From Leptolyngbya sp. FACHB-261 (GTDB lineage Bacteria > Cyanobacteriota > Cyanobacteriia > FACHB-261), in contig NZ_JACJPL010000031.1 of assembly GCF_014696065.1 (NCBI RefSeq), positions 558,001-622,000 of the forward strand: a DNA stretch of 64,000 nt, in the 5' to 3' direction. The translations under genes were made by a program, and so were the position numbers. The notes beneath the pieces are model-generated. The model saw only the letters and a program-made list of their open reading frames with translations, was not told where the DNA came from and did no database searches. Of the stretch, positions 1 to 8,523 are shown piece by piece (positions within the stretch are counted from its first letter, which is position 1; each line of letters starts with the position of its first letter).

Positions 1-100
1 GGACTAGCTCGTTGCGGAGTTGGGCAGTGGGATAGCGCCGATACTCCTGCAAAATTTGTAGGCTCTGGCTCTTTAAATCCGCAGAGACAGGTGTAGGCAT
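1..100 (-). CDS. sigF: RNA polymerase sigma factor, SigF-like, N-terminal fragment
   Basis: Only the first 33 codons lie in the window; the gene runs off the left edge. The reverse strand starts with ATG at 98-100 and reads MPTPVSADLKSQSL, then LQILQEYRRYPTAQLRNELV. The pattern of a short polar start, an 'LL/LQEY' helix and 'LRNELV' matches the N-terminus of cyanobacterial group 3 (SigF, sigma-B/F/G-like) factors, where the next residues are usually a conserved 'LNLGLVRKEAH' segment. That diagnostic part is outside the window. SigF factors direct transcription of stress, motility or envelope genes. The assignment rests on this short segment alone. Confidence 0.55.
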   Translation of the reverse strand, partial: MPTPVSADLKSQSLQILQEYRRYPTAQLRNELV

Positions 101-616
101 AACGAACTTTACAGAGTTAGAGAACTGAGCATCGAGTAAGTCTTCAGGTTTCACTTAATGTGTCACGGAAAAAGTCCGCTCAGCATAATGGAAACCTGAG
201 GAGTAATTAAAGATTTGATGAAGAGCCAGAGTCCCTAATATCCATGTTGAGAATCGAACCGTGCGCCTTCAAATAACCTTTGTTGCTGCTGAGGCACTGA
301 CCAATTGGACTGCTCATCTTGATCAAACGAAGTTCGTACAGCCAGCTTGTGTAGAACTTTTGACTCTGAACTATAGATTAAAAGCTTGCACGCAGAGCAA
401 CAACGGCATTTTCACTGAAAGGTTCACAGGCCTTGGTGGGTGATGATGCTGATGGTTGAAGCTGCTGCCAGATGTAGGCTGAATCAATGTCTTTGGTTGG
501 TGAAACATGAAAATTTTTGTAGTAGCACCTCCACACAATACGCTGACCTTTAAGAACCGTATTCAGGATCGGACCGTCAGATATGGCCAAAATGCTAGGT
601 GTTAGAGTGAGCTGAC
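101..616. other. Intergenic region, no convincing gene
   Basis: About 500 bases between the sigma factor start and the psbO terminator. The reverse strand upstream of the sigma factor must hold its promoter, but I see no convincing -35/-10 pair. A segment near 243-310 reads on the reverse strand like an eroded tRNA (D-loop-like AATTGGTCAGTG and T-loop-like GGTTCGATTC), but the T-stem and acceptor stem do not pair. Two short open frames here look like chance frames. Confidence 0.6.
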
Positions 617-646
617 AACAAAAAAGAGGAGCACTTGCTCCTCTCA
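617..646 (-). terminator. Rho-independent terminator of psbO
   Basis: GAGGAGC and GCTCCTC form a 7-base stem with a four-base loop at about 626-643. On the reverse strand the stem is followed directly by a run of T residues (618-624). It lies about 60 bases after the psbO stop codon and fits an intrinsic terminator. Confidence 0.85.
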
Positions 647-707
647 CCTAACGTGCTGAAGGCACGCATTGAAAGCTATTGAAAGCCCTAGATTAGACCT
701 GTTGATT

Positions 708-1535
708 CTAGGCCTCAGAGGGGTCCACACGAGCGTAGAATAGCCCACGGATTTTGACTTCTCTAGGTTCCTCTGCACCCATATCAGTGTCCGAGGTTTG
801 CTCACTCTCGAAGGTACCGGCGATTTCACCTGTGGAGTTATCTACACGAGCGACTTGAAGAGACAGATGACCAGGCAATGTAAGTTCACGCTTGATATTC
901 TTCTCTGTCAAATCTTCCCGATCAGACTGAGCAGGAAGGGCAACCGCGTTGTCATAGCCAGCAGTTAAACCACGGCCTTTGGGATCGAGAAAGTTAGCAG
1001 TACGATAGGTGTTGACTCTGAAATCGCCTTCAAAGTCTGTAGAGGTGCTAATTGCAGACAGACCCGGTTGCGTTTCAGCCACCAATCCCTTCACCGTAAA
1101 TAGCAGAGCAACGCGCTCACCACCAGGTAATTGAACTGTGATCGGCTGGTAATCAAGGCCATCTTCTTCAACGAAGCGCAGAGTACCCGCTTGGGTAGGC
1201 TCTAACTTGCCTTTCACATAGGCAATCGTTGAGGTTGAACGGGTCAGTAATTTACCAGGGACGAATTGGGCAGCTTGCCGCTTATTGGTCGGTTCTTCCT
1301 TAACGAAAAATTCGGTGGGCTGGAGGCACAAATCAGAGATTTGGTAGGACTTGCCAGAATCAATAGGAATGTTGCCTCGGCTGACGCCCTCAAGCTGAGG
1401 GCAGTTGTTAGCGAGACCAGTTCCTCTGATCTGGTCGTAGGTTAGGGGACCACTACTGGTTGGAGCATCACTGCAAGCAGTCAACAGGCCAAAACACAGA
1501 GCAATCAGGGCGGTGATTAGAGCGCGATACCTCAT
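708..1535 (-). CDS. psbO: Photosystem II manganese-stabilizing protein PsbO
   Basis: PsbO is the 33-kDa lumenal extrinsic subunit that stabilises the Mn4CaO5 cluster of photosystem II. The 275-residue product has an N-terminal hydrophobic signal ending in LTAC (Cys21), as in many cyanobacterial PsbO precursors. The family hallmark LTYDQI..TGLANNCP follows at about residues 31-45, and the rest is the beta-barrel domain with the usual GGERVALLFTVKGL region. The ATG at 1533-1535 precedes the signal peptide well. The gene stands alone, with its own terminator just downstream, so it is probably monocistronic and strongly expressed. Length and motifs are complete. Confidence 0.97.
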   Translation of the reverse strand: MRYRALITALIALCFGLLTACSDAPTSSGPLTYDQIRGTGLANNCPQLEGVSRGNIPIDSGKSYQISDLCLQPTEFFVKEEPTNKRQAAQFVPGKLLTRSTSTIAYVKGKLEPTQAGTLRFVEEDGLDYQPITVQLPGGERVALLFTVKGLVAETQPGLSAISTSTDFEGDFRVNTYRTANFLDPKGRGLTAGYDNAVALPAQSDREDLTEKNIKRELTLPGHLSLQVARVDNSTGEIAGTFESEQTSDTDMGAEEPREVKIRGLFYARVDPSEA

Positions 1536-1610
1536 GACAACCTCTCAACAGAACTGAGATAGAGCCGACAGAGCAGATGATTTCAGGCGACCACAGCTAG
1601 GTCGGACCTT

Positions 1611-1616
1611 ATTTTA
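1611..1616 (-). promoter_or_regulatory. Possible -10 element of psbO
   Basis: The reverse strand reads TAAAAT here, 76 bases before the psbO start codon. No good TTGACA-like -35 lies 16-18 bases upstream, so it would be a -10-only type promoter. The assignment is tentative. Confidence 0.3.
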
Positions 1617-1709
1617 CACGGGCTGTGTAGCCTTTATTTGCCCTTCTTTCAAACCTGGAGATCATGGCGAGATCACAGATTTGGAAGAGGCAACCGATAC
1701 AATGTCGAT

Positions 1710-2036
1710 ATGTCTAATGCCCCTTCTGGCTTGTCTGAAGACCTGAACAGGCTGAGTTCTGAAGTTCACTCTCTCGCTCAGTCGTGCCAAGGCAACGCTG
1801 TAGAATTACTGGCGCTGCTGCGCTTGCTTGAGAATCTGCATCACGAGATTCGAGATACGTTCTTTCAAGAGGCGCTACCCAGCAATCGTCAGGCTCTATA
1901 CAGTCTGCTCCGAGATATTGAGAATGCTGGAGGCTGGCCTAGCATTCCCCGATTGAAACTGCGTGAACTACTCATCCGCCTTCAAGCGCAAGAGATCTTC
2001 CCTGCCGAAAATAACTCTCATCGAGATAGCCTCTGA
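1710..2036 (+). CDS. Conserved small cyanobacterial protein of unknown function
   Basis: A 108-residue soluble helical protein if translation begins at the ATG at 1710. The open frame extends upstream to a TTG at 1638, but those residues look non-conserved and overlap the psbO promoter side. The body is rich in Leu, Glu and Arg with heptad-like spacing (LLRLLENLHHEIRDTFF) and ends with a PRLKLRELLIRLQ helix. There is no signal peptide or membrane segment. It is divergent from psbO and convergent with aat. I do not recognise a named domain; the ordered helical character suggests a real gene. Confidence 0.6.
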   Translation: MSNAPSGLSEDLNRLSSEVHSLAQSCQGNAVELLALLRLLENLHHEIRDTFFQEALPSNRQALYSLLRDIENAGGWPSIPRLKLRELLIRLQAQEIFPAENNSHRDSL

Positions 2037-2147
2037 ACTTAGGGTCTAGTGACCTTAAGGTTGCAAAGCTTCAGACAAAGAGTTGCACAGATGTAGAGTT
2101 CCGGAGATGTATTTAGGTTGAGAGGAGCTCGGCTACCCTGAATCTCG

Positions 2148-2738
2148 TTACAGATGACAGGCTTTGCGGACTGCCTGTTGCAGCAAGTGCTGGTACTCCT
2201 GATCAGAAATGGTATAGGCCCCAAAACGATCGAGGTGGGGGTTGTTCATCTGTGCGTCAAAGAGGATAAAGCCCTGCTGTCGCAGATGTTCTACAAGTTT
2301 AACCATCGCGACTTTGGAACCCTCAGGAATGGCGAAGAACATTGATTCGCCGATGAAAGCGCCACCAATGGCAAGTCCCAGAATCCCACCTGCAAGCTGG
2401 TCTCCCTGCCAAGTCTCAAAGCTGTGAGCCCACCCCGCTTCGTATAGGGCGTGATAAATGGTCTTCAATTCTGGGGAGATCCAGGTGCTTTCTCGATTCG
2501 CACAACCCTCAACCACGTCAGCAAAAGCTTGATTTATGGCAACTGAAAATCGGTTTTGGTTGAGAACTCGTTGGAGAGAGCGAGGATAGCGGAAGCCCTT
2601 GTCTAAAGGGATGAGCGCTCGCTGTCTGCTGCTATACCAGCCCAGGCGGTCACGGGGTCCCTCCGCCATTAGGAAATAGCCTTGAGCGTAGTTGTTAATG
2701 ATGGTGGGGATGTCGAACCGCAATTTGCTCACGCTCAT
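2148..2738 (-). CDS. aat: Leucyl/phenylalanyl-tRNA--protein transferase
   Basis: This enzyme transfers Leu or Phe from aminoacyl-tRNA to proteins with N-terminal Arg or Lys, creating N-degrons for ClpS/ClpAP-type proteolysis. The 196-residue product shows the family order: '[10 protein letters not shown]' near residue 18, a tryptophan segment ending in PR near 35-50, '[25 protein letters not shown]' across about 87-110, the glycine-rich '[18 protein letters not shown]' near 118-135, and '[15 protein letters not shown]' near 160-174. Length is slightly shorter than the E. coli enzyme (about 234), mainly at the N-terminus, as is usual in cyanobacteria. It starts with ATG at 2736-2738 and lies downstream of the GAPDH gene on the same strand. 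Confidence 0.93.
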   Translation of the reverse strand: MSVSKLRFDIPTIINNYAQGYFLMAEGPRDRLGWYSSRQRALIPLDKGFRYPRSLQRVLNQNRFSVAINQAFADVVEGCANRESTWISPELKTIYHALYEAGWAHSFETWQGDQLAGGILGLAIGGAFIGESMFFAIPEGSKVAMVKLVEHLRQQGFILFDAQMNNPHLDRFGAYTISDQEYQHLLQQAVRKACHL

Positions 2739-2779
2739 CCCTTCGGATTCAAACCTATAAGATACAAAGCTTTGCGATA

Positions 2780-2811
2780 GGTTGGGGGCTCCTATTCAAG
2801 TGCCCCCAACC
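2780..2811. terminator. Strong GC-rich hairpin between gap and aat
   Basis: GGTTGGGGGC and GCCCCCAACC form a perfect 10-base stem around a 12-base loop. It lies between the end of the GAPDH gene and the start of aat, both on the reverse strand. Neither side carries a long T run, so it may be a weak terminator or an mRNA-stabilising or processing hairpin that separates expression of the two genes. Confidence 0.55.
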
Positions 2812-2864
2812 CTGCTAATCAAACCTGCTAATTAAAGCCGTTGCTGCTGAAAGCTATTGCAGGT

Positions 2865-3896
2865 CTAAGCGTTCACCAAAGAACGGCGGGCAATCAGTTG
2901 AGTCAGATCCTTAACCCGTGAGGCATAGCCGTACTCGTTGTCATACCAGGAGAGAACTTTGATTGTGTACTCGCCCAAGCTCATCGTGGAGCCTGTATCA
3001 ACGATGGACGACAACGGATTGCCGACAATATCGCTAGAGACAATATCGGGGCGAGCGATGCCGAGGATTCCTTTCATGCGCTCAGAGTCCGCAGCCTGAT
3101 GGAAGGCTTGGTTAACGGCATCGACGCTAACTGCTTTCTCAGTTCGGACCACGAAGTCCACAACGGAGCCAGTGAGAGTAGGCACCCGTAGGGCTAAACC
3201 ATCCATCTTGCCCTTGAGGGCAGGCAAAACCTCAGCTACCGCAGTAGCAGCGCCAGTGGTTGAAGGCACGATGGAAACTGAGGCAGCACGGCCACGACGA
3301 AAATCTTTGGGATCTGGTTTATCCACCAATCCCTGAGTAGCCGTGAAAGCGTGGCAGGTCGTGAGGAAGCCCGTCTCGATACCAAAGTTATCGAGCAGCA
3401 CCTTCGCTACTGGAGCTAGACAATTGGTGGTGCAGGACGCATTAGAGACAATGTGGTGCTTGCCAGGATCGTACTGATCTTCGTTGACGCCCAGCACCAG
3501 AGTTAGGTCTGGTCCCTTAGCCGGAGCCGAGATGATGACTTTCTTGGCACCCGCTTCTAAATGTTTGGCAGCTCCATCACGGTTAGTGAAGAAGCCAGTA
3601 GATTCAATGACAATGTCAACGCCTAACTTACCCCAGGGAAGACTGGCGGGATCGCGCTCGGCGAAAACTTGGAATGCAAGCTGATCACCAACACGAATTT
3701 GACCATCCTCAGCGGTAACAGGAATCCCTAGAGGACCATAAGCACTATCGAACTCCAGGAGATAAGCCAGATTTGCAGGATCGGTCAAGTCGTTGACTGC
3801 TACTACCTCAAGATCATTTTGCGGATCTTTGAGGATCGCACGCAGCAGGGCACGACCAATCCGACCAAAGCCGTTAATGCCAATTCGGGTTGCCAT
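2865..3896 (-). CDS. gap: Glyceraldehyde-3-phosphate dehydrogenase, probably NAD-preferring
   Basis: This enzyme interconverts glyceraldehyde-3-phosphate and 1,3-bisphosphoglycerate. The 343-residue product starts with the Rossmann motif INGFGRIGR. It has the catalytic SNASCTTNCLAP segment and the HAFTATQ histidine segment. The cofactor loop reads VNDLTD, with Leu-Thr-Asp after the Asn-Asp, and a proline occupies the 'D-x-P' loop near residue 190 (VDKPDPKDFRRGRA). These features resemble NAD-specific enzymes such as the Bacillus type rather than NADP-using cyanobacterial Gap2, which has a Thr-Ser pair at those sites. The sequence also lacks the usual Gap2 start. I therefore infer a glycolytic-direction paralogue (Gap1/Gap3 class) and do not assign a number. 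Confidence 0.93.
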   Translation of the reverse strand: MATRIGINGFGRIGRALLRAILKDPQNDLEVVAVNDLTDPANLAYLLEFDSAYGPLGIPVTAEDGQIRVGDQLAFQVFAERDPASLPWGKLGVDIVIESTGFFTNRDGAAKHLEAGAKKVIISAPAKGPDLTLVLGVNEDQYDPGKHHIVSNASCTTNCLAPVAKVLLDNFGIETGFLTTCHAFTATQGLVDKPDPKDFRRGRAASVSIVPSTTGAATAVAEVLPALKGKMDGLALRVPTLTGSVVDFVVRTEKAVSVDAVNQAFHQAADSERMKGILGIARPDIVSSDIVGNPLSSIVDTGSTMSLGEYTIKVLSWYDNEYGYASRVKDLTQLIARRSLVNA

Positions 3897-4040
3897 AGAG
3901 GGTCTACGGATTTTTTACTTTTATTCTGTTAGCACTAATCTGCTGAACCTGCCCTATCCTCAACGATTACTTCAAGCTTGTATTGCAATAGAGCGCTCAG
4001 AGCTTACGTTTTATTCAACTGCTCATTCAAATGTTTCAAA

Positions 4041-4847
4041 CTATTTCTGTTTCAAATTGTTGAGACCACTGTTGAAACCATTGCTGAGACTCAAATGCCA
4101 AGATTCCATTACCTTCAGGCCAACTTCACTGGTGAGGTTGGGGTGTAGAGGCGTGATACTGACTTGTTTGGCTCGCACAGCCCCAATATCAGTATCGGGC
4201 TCAGCCTCCTCTTCAATAGCTTCCCCAGCCAGCCAGTAATAGATACGCCCTCTTGGATCGACTCGCTTCTCAAAAATGTCTTGGTAGCGCCGAACGCCTA
4301 GGCGAGTGAGTGCAAAGCCCTGTAACTCAGCAAAAGCAATAGGGGGCACATTGACATTGAGTAATGTCAGAGGCAATGGAGCGCGTTCAATCTGAGCCAC
4401 TAGTTCACAGGACACCTGCGCAGACACGGCAAAATCAAGCGAGGTGTAACTAACCTGGCTGATGGCCAGACTGGGAATGCCCTCTAGCAACCCTTCCATC
4501 GCTGCTGACACAGTGCCAGAGTAGAGGACATCTGTACCGAGATTAGCTCCTCGGTTAACACCAGATAGAACTAGCTCTGGCGGCTCAGATAGCAAAGCAT
4601 CTAGGGCCAATTTGATGCAATCCGAGGGGGTGCCAGAGCAAGCCCAAGCCTGTACTGCTGAATGGAAAATCTCGGAAATATTCTCAACTCGCAGCGGTTT
4701 GTGTAGGGTCAGAGCATGCCCTGTCGCCGAGCGTTCTCGATCAGGGCAGACAACAGTAATTGTGTGTCCTGCTTGTGCTAGGGCATTCGCTAACGCTCGC
4801 ACTCCAGGAGCGAAAATTCCATCATCGTTACCGATCAGCAGACGCAT
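4041..4847 (-). CDS. surE: 5'/3'-nucleotidase SurE
   Basis: SurE is a metal-dependent nucleoside-5'/3'-monophosphate phosphatase associated with stress survival. The N-terminus [10 protein letters not shown] supplies the paired acidic metal ligands. It is followed by [20 protein letters not shown], the Ser/Asn motif [21 protein letters not shown] near residue 95-115 and a serine-rich substrate loop. An upstream TTG extends the frame by six codons, but the ATG at 4845-4847 places the conserved NDDG at the normal position. The C-terminal 20 residues ([18 protein letters not shown]) look non-conserved. The gene lies upstream of the GAPDH gene on the same strand, separated by 144 AT-rich bases. 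Confidence 0.95.
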   Translation of the reverse strand: MRLLIGNDDGIFAPGVRALANALAQAGHTITVVCPDRERSATGHALTLHKPLRVENISEIFHSAVQAWACSGTPSDCIKLALDALLSEPPELVLSGVNRGANLGTDVLYSGTVSAAMEGLLEGIPSLAISQVSYTSLDFAVSAQVSCELVAQIERAPLPLTLLNVNVPPIAFAELQGFALTRLGVRRYQDIFEKRVDPRGRIYYWLAGEAIEEEAEPDTDIGAVRAKQVSITPLHPNLTSEVGLKVMESWHLSLSNGFNSGLNNLKQK

Positions 4848-4994
4848 AACTGAATCTGAGCTCAAGTCAATGGTTTTAGCTCAGGCTGATCGTATGCCAG
4901 ATGGGACAGAATCGATAGAATCTTGGCAGGCTCAGTTACGAATAGCTGCCTCCTAAGTTTCGGAATCCTTTACGCAGGCATTGGAAGCAAATCT

Positions 4995-5342
4995 ATGCGT
5001 TTCTCGTTTGAGGGTTTGACCAATCGAGATTTTAAGACCAGCCTGAGCACATGGGTGAGTCTGGAATTTTTGGTTTTTGTCGTTCTGCCGGTTCTGAAGA
5101 TTATCCCCAGTGATAATTTACAGCGCTGGTTTCTACTGAGTCTGCCGTTGGGTCTGGGGGGCGCTTTTCTAGTCGGCGTGGCCTCTGATTTCGTTGCCAG
5201 GGCGAGAGAGGACGAGTTTGAAGGTTCACGCATAGTTCTGGTTTGGATCGGTCAGGTTGGGGGGTGGTTTGGTTTAGCAGGCATCGGCTTCCCCATGATT
5301 CTGGCGGTCAGCCGTTTTCTGCGAGCCTTTGGCAATCTGTGA
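4995..5342 (+). CDS. Small membrane protein of unknown function
   Basis: A 115-residue protein beginning MRFSFEGLTNRDFKTS if the ATG at 4995 is used. The frame is open further upstream without an obvious ribosome site. It has three hydrophobic stretches: about residues 18-36, 48-65 and 83-105, typical of a small inner-membrane protein. Charged residues (ARAREDEFEGSR) lie between the second and third. It is divergent from surE and ends 65 bases before rpsO. I do not recognise the family; the clean membrane topology and position suggest it is real. Confidence 0.6.
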   Translation: MRFSFEGLTNRDFKTSLSTWVSLEFLVFVVLPVLKIIPSDNLQRWFLLSLPLGLGGAFLVGVASDFVARAREDEFEGSRIVLVWIGQVGGWFGLAGIGFPMILAVSRFLRAFGNL

Positions 5343-5407
5343 TTTGCCAGCGCCAGTAGAGTGCCGTGATAGGATAGTTAGCTGCTGCGAGACCTGAAAC
5401 AGAAACC

Positions 5408-5677
5408 ATGACCCTGCTGCAAGAGCGAAAGCAAGAACTCATTTCGGACTACCAAATTCACGAAACGGATACCGGTTCTCCTGACGTTCAGGTGGCGATT
5501 CTCACCGAACGGATCAACAAGCTGAGCGCCCACCTCAAAACTCACAGTAAGGATTTTGCCTCTCGCCGAGGTTTGTTGAAGATGATTGGTCAGCGCAAGC
5601 GCCTATTGGCCTACGTCCTCAAAAACGATCCCGAACGTTACCGGGCCCTACTGACTCGCCTGGGAATTCGTGGCTAG
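5408..5677 (+). CDS. rpsO: 30S ribosomal protein uS15
   Basis: An 89-residue primary 16S rRNA-binding protein of the small-subunit platform. The sequence shows the full family signature: [19 protein letters not shown], then [32 protein letters not shown]-like segments and an ending of [12 protein letters not shown]. The ATG at 5408 fits the family start. It is followed after 14 bases by a PAM68-family gene on the same strand, so the two are likely cotranscribed. Confidence 0.98.
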   Translation: MTLLQERKQELISDYQIHETDTGSPDVQVAILTERINKLSAHLKTHSKDFASRRGLLKMIGQRKRLLAYVLKNDPERYRALLTRLGIRG

Positions 5678-5691
5678 AAACCGGCAGAAAG

Positions 5692-6129
5692 ATGACCTCT
5701 GATCCTGAGTCCGGTCAAGAGCGAGTCCGGCTCCCCTTCGAGCCAGGGACATCTCGCAAGAAGCGTTCTGAGTCTAAGCAAACTGTTCCTGTGCCCCCTT
5801 CCGCTCCGGCCCGTGGCGATAGCACCATGCCCAAGGCAGTGAGCGATCGGATTGTTCGCCGGGTCTTGACATTTTGTGGTGTGCCAACGCTGCTGGGTTT
5901 CTCAACGTTCCTGGGCAGTTACGGGTTAATTCAGAACGGTGTAGCAGTGCCCAATGCTGTAGTGCTGTTGCTTAGTATGGCTTTTCTCGGCTTAGGTGTT
6001 CTGGGCCTAAGCTATGGCGCGATTTCAGCATCCTGGGATGAAGGCCGTCCAGGGAGCAAACTCGGGTGGGACGAGTTTCGGAAGAATTTTGGCTATTTGA
6101 CCGAGGCCTGGAAGGGTCAGAAGAGTTGA
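5692..6129 (+). CDS. PAM68-family photosystem II assembly protein
   Basis: PAM68 proteins (plant PAM68; Synechocystis Sll0933) help assemble early photosystem II modules in the thylakoid membrane. The 145-residue product has a disordered, Pro- and Lys-rich N-terminus to about residue 45. A VSDRIVRRVLTFCGVPTLLGF segment follows, then two transmembrane helices (about 57-77 and 83-105), the conserved LGVLGLSYGAISASWD turn and a short EFRKNFGYLTEAW tail. It sits 14 bases after rpsO. An internal ATG at 5827 (MPKAVSDR) is an alternative start that would drop the disordered leader. Confidence 0.88.
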   Translation: MTSDPESGQERVRLPFEPGTSRKKRSESKQTVPVPPSAPARGDSTMPKAVSDRIVRRVLTFCGVPTLLGFSTFLGSYGLIQNGVAVPNAVVLLLSMAFLGLGVLGLSYGAISASWDEGRPGSKLGWDEFRKNFGYLTEAWKGQKS

Positions 6130-6148
6130 TTGTTGCAGGGGACTGAGC

Positions 6149-7207
6149 ATGATTGTTGTGATGAAAGTGGGCTCGCCGGAAACTGAAGTGACTCGCGTTT
6201 GCGAGGATCTGAAGGGATGGGGATTGACGCCCGAGAAGATTGTCGGCAAGCACAAGGTGGTGATTGGGCTAGTCGGTGAGACCGCGGCCCTTGACCCCTT
6301 TCAGATTCAGGAGATAAGCCCCTGGATCGAGTCGGTGCTGCGGGTCGAACAGCCTTTCAAGCGGGCTAGCCGTGAGTACCGTCATGGTGAGTCGAGCGAA
6401 GTAGTGGTTCAAACACCTAACGGTCCCGTCGTCTTCGGTGAACATCACCCAGTGGTGTTAGTGGCAGGTCCCTGCTCAGTCGAAAATGAAGAGATGATCG
6501 TAGAGACGGCGCGGCGCGTGAAAGCTGCTGGTGCGCAGCTTCTGCGTGGCGGCGCTTACAAACCTCGGACTTCGCCCTACGCCTTCCAGGGCCATGGCGA
6601 GAGCGCTCTAGGGTTACTAGCAGCAGCACGATCTGCTACGGGGCTAGGCATTGTTACTGAAGTGATGGATGCAGCGGATCTAGACCGCCTTGCCGAGGTT
6701 GCCGATATCATTCAAATCGGCGCCCGCAACATGCAGAACTTCTCATTGCTCAAGAAAGTTGGTGCTCAGGATAAGCCAGTACTCTTGAAGCGAGGCATGG
6801 CTGCCACTATCGAAGACTGGTTGATGGCGGCAGAATACGTCCTGGCCGCGGGTAACCCCAATGTCATCTTGTGTGAGCGGGGCATTCGAACCTTCGACCG
6901 TCAGTACAGCCGCAACACTTTGGATCTCGCGGCAGTGCCTGTATTACGTACGCTGACTCACCTCCCAATCATGGTGGATCCTAGTCACGGTACGGGCTTA
7001 GCTGAGTACGTACCTGCAATGGCTCTAGCTTCCGTTGCCGCAGGTGCCGACTCCCTGATGATTGAGGTACACCCCAATCCTAAGAAAGCACTATCCGACG
7101 GGCCACAATCACTGACGCCTGAGCGGTTTGATAGCTTAGTACCCGAGATTGCAGTCGTGGGCCGGGCGGTGGGTCGCTGGCCTGAGCGGCAACCGGTTCT
7201 CACCTGA
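6149..7207 (+). CDS. aroF: 3-deoxy-7-phosphoheptulonate synthase (DAHP synthase, type I-beta)
   Basis: Catalyses the first step of the shikimate pathway, condensing phosphoenolpyruvate with erythrose-4-phosphate. Residues 1-70 form a ferredoxin-like regulatory domain ([14 protein letters not shown]) as in Thermotoga-type enzymes. The barrel has VAGPCSVE near 107, [16 protein letters not shown] near 130, the EVMDAADL segment, [11 protein letters not shown] near 190, VLLKRG near 215, and the metal-binding VDPSHGTG near 275. The length of 352 residues is normal. Its TGA stop overlaps the ATG of the following acetyltransferase gene, implying translational coupling. Confidence 0.95.
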   Translation: MIVVMKVGSPETEVTRVCEDLKGWGLTPEKIVGKHKVVIGLVGETAALDPFQIQEISPWIESVLRVEQPFKRASREYRHGESSEVVVQTPNGPVVFGEHHPVVLVAGPCSVENEEMIVETARRVKAAGAQLLRGGAYKPRTSPYAFQGHGESALGLLAAARSATGLGIVTEVMDAADLDRLAEVADIIQIGARNMQNFSLLKKVGAQDKPVLLKRGMAATIEDWLMAAEYVLAAGNPNVILCERGIRTFDRQYSRNTLDLAAVPVLRTLTHLPIMVDPSHGTGLAEYVPAMALASVAAGADSLMIEVHPNPKKALSDGPQSLTPERFDSLVPEIAVVGRAVGRWPERQPVLT

Positions 7208-8475
7208 TGGTTTCTCGTGGTTCGGAGCCCTTGATGGGGTCCCCTGCCACGGGGCTAACAATTCGACGCGCTGAAGTGGAGGATATTCCGGCTTTGGCGC
7301 GGCTTGAGCGTTTGGCTTTTTGTCCGCAGCAGGCAACTGAACCCATTGAGCAGCAGCTTCGAGAAGATCCTGAAGCCCTAGAGGGCCAGTGGTTAGCAGT
7401 TGCAGCGGATGGGCGAGCAGTCGGAGCCTATAAGCTTCTAGACCTGAACACCGTGTTAGAGGGACAAATCCTACCTCTAGGCGGTCTGGCAGGAGTGGCC
7501 GTGTCACCAGAAGCACGGGGGCGTGGCGTAGCGAGAGGGCTGGTTCGCCACGCCCTCGCTGAGTTGCATAGCCAGAAAGTTCCTCTGGCTATGCTTTACC
7601 CATTTCAGCATGGGTTTTACCGACAGTTAGGTTGGGCGTGGGTTGGACGATTGCACCAGTACACAGTTGCCACTGACAGTCTTCCCAAAGGCTCGGAGCG
7701 GACAGGTGTTGTGCCTTGCGAGTGGGCTAAACATGGTCCTGAGTTGTGTGAGCTATACCAACGAGCTGCTCTGCGACATAACGGCTGGCTGGTCCGTCAG
7801 GAGCGCCAGTGGCAACAGTTCGCTAAGCCTCATCTAGGACGCGAGATTTTCTGTTATTTCGAGCAGGGGCGTTTGTTAGGCTACTTGGTCGTGCAATATC
7901 AGCCTGATGGGCCGCCTACAGGTTCTCGATTGTTAGTACGCGAGTGGGTAGCAGTCTCCCGAGAAGCCTATTGGGGGCTCCTAGGCTTCTTGAGCGCCAT
8001 GCGCGATCAAATTAAGGCAGTTATGTGGACTACCTACCCTGAAGATCTCTTTCCCTATCTGCTGCGTGAACAACGGCGGGTTGAGAAAGAGACACTCTTT
8101 GGACTAACTCCTCGCTTTGGAGAGATTGGCGGCGGCTTTATGTGGCGATTGGTAGACGTACAGGAAGCCTTTCGTCTAAGAGTGATTAATCAGGGGCCGC
8201 CATTCATGTTGACCTTTGAAATTCAGGATCCAGAATTAGGCGAACAGGTTGTCACAGCCAACTTCACCGCAGGCCGTATGCATCCTGTAACTCGACCAGA
8301 GCCAGCAGTGCTACGCCTCTCGATCGACCACCTGGTAGAGCTATTTTGTGGGCTGCGCAAAGCCTCAGAACTGGCTTGGACACGGGAGCTAGAGTTTACA
8401 GGCGAACGGTCCTTACTCGCCCAGCTTGACCGAGCTTGGCAATGCACGCCACCTTTCTGCTGGAATGAATTTTAG
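7207..8475 (+). CDS. GNAT-family N-acetyltransferase, Eis-like
   Basis: A 422-residue protein with an N-terminal GNAT domain: [22 protein letters not shown], then the acetyl-CoA pyrophosphate loop [13 protein letters not shown] near residue 100-112, then [16 protein letters not shown] second, divergent acetyltransferase fold occupies the middle. A C-terminal SCP2-like domain ends the protein ([19 protein letters not shown] and [10 protein letters not shown]). This three-part layout is that of the Eis family, whose members acetylate amines such as aminoglycosides or polyamines; the substrate here is unknown. The start overlaps the aroF stop by one base. A later ATG at codon 10 (MGSPATGL) is also possible. 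Confidence 0.82.
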   Translation: MVSRGSEPLMGSPATGLTIRRAEVEDIPALARLERLAFCPQQATEPIEQQLREDPEALEGQWLAVAADGRAVGAYKLLDLNTVLEGQILPLGGLAGVAVSPEARGRGVARGLVRHALAELHSQKVPLAMLYPFQHGFYRQLGWAWVGRLHQYTVATDSLPKGSERTGVVPCEWAKHGPELCELYQRAALRHNGWLVRQERQWQQFAKPHLGREIFCYFEQGRLLGYLVVQYQPDGPPTGSRLLVREWVAVSREAYWGLLGFLSAMRDQIKAVMWTTYPEDLFPYLLREQRRVEKETLFGLTPRFGEIGGGFMWRLVDVQEAFRLRVINQGPPFMLTFEIQDPELGEQVVTANFTAGRMHPVTRPEPAVLRLSIDHLVELFCGLRKASELAWTRELEFTGERSLLAQLDRAWQCTPPFCWNEF

Positions 8476-8523
8476 TCCGTTCAAGCTAGGTTAAAGACGC
8501 TAAAGATGGCTGAGCGGCCCCAT

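Noticed and set aside
261-443. Forward frame of 60 codons over the tRNA-like segment
   Set aside because: Non-ATG context, no recognisable protein pattern and overlap with another chance frame.
378-647. Reverse frame of 89 codons beside the psbO terminator
   Set aside because: Its start lies inside the terminator hairpin, the sequence has no known pattern, and no ribosome-binding site precedes it.
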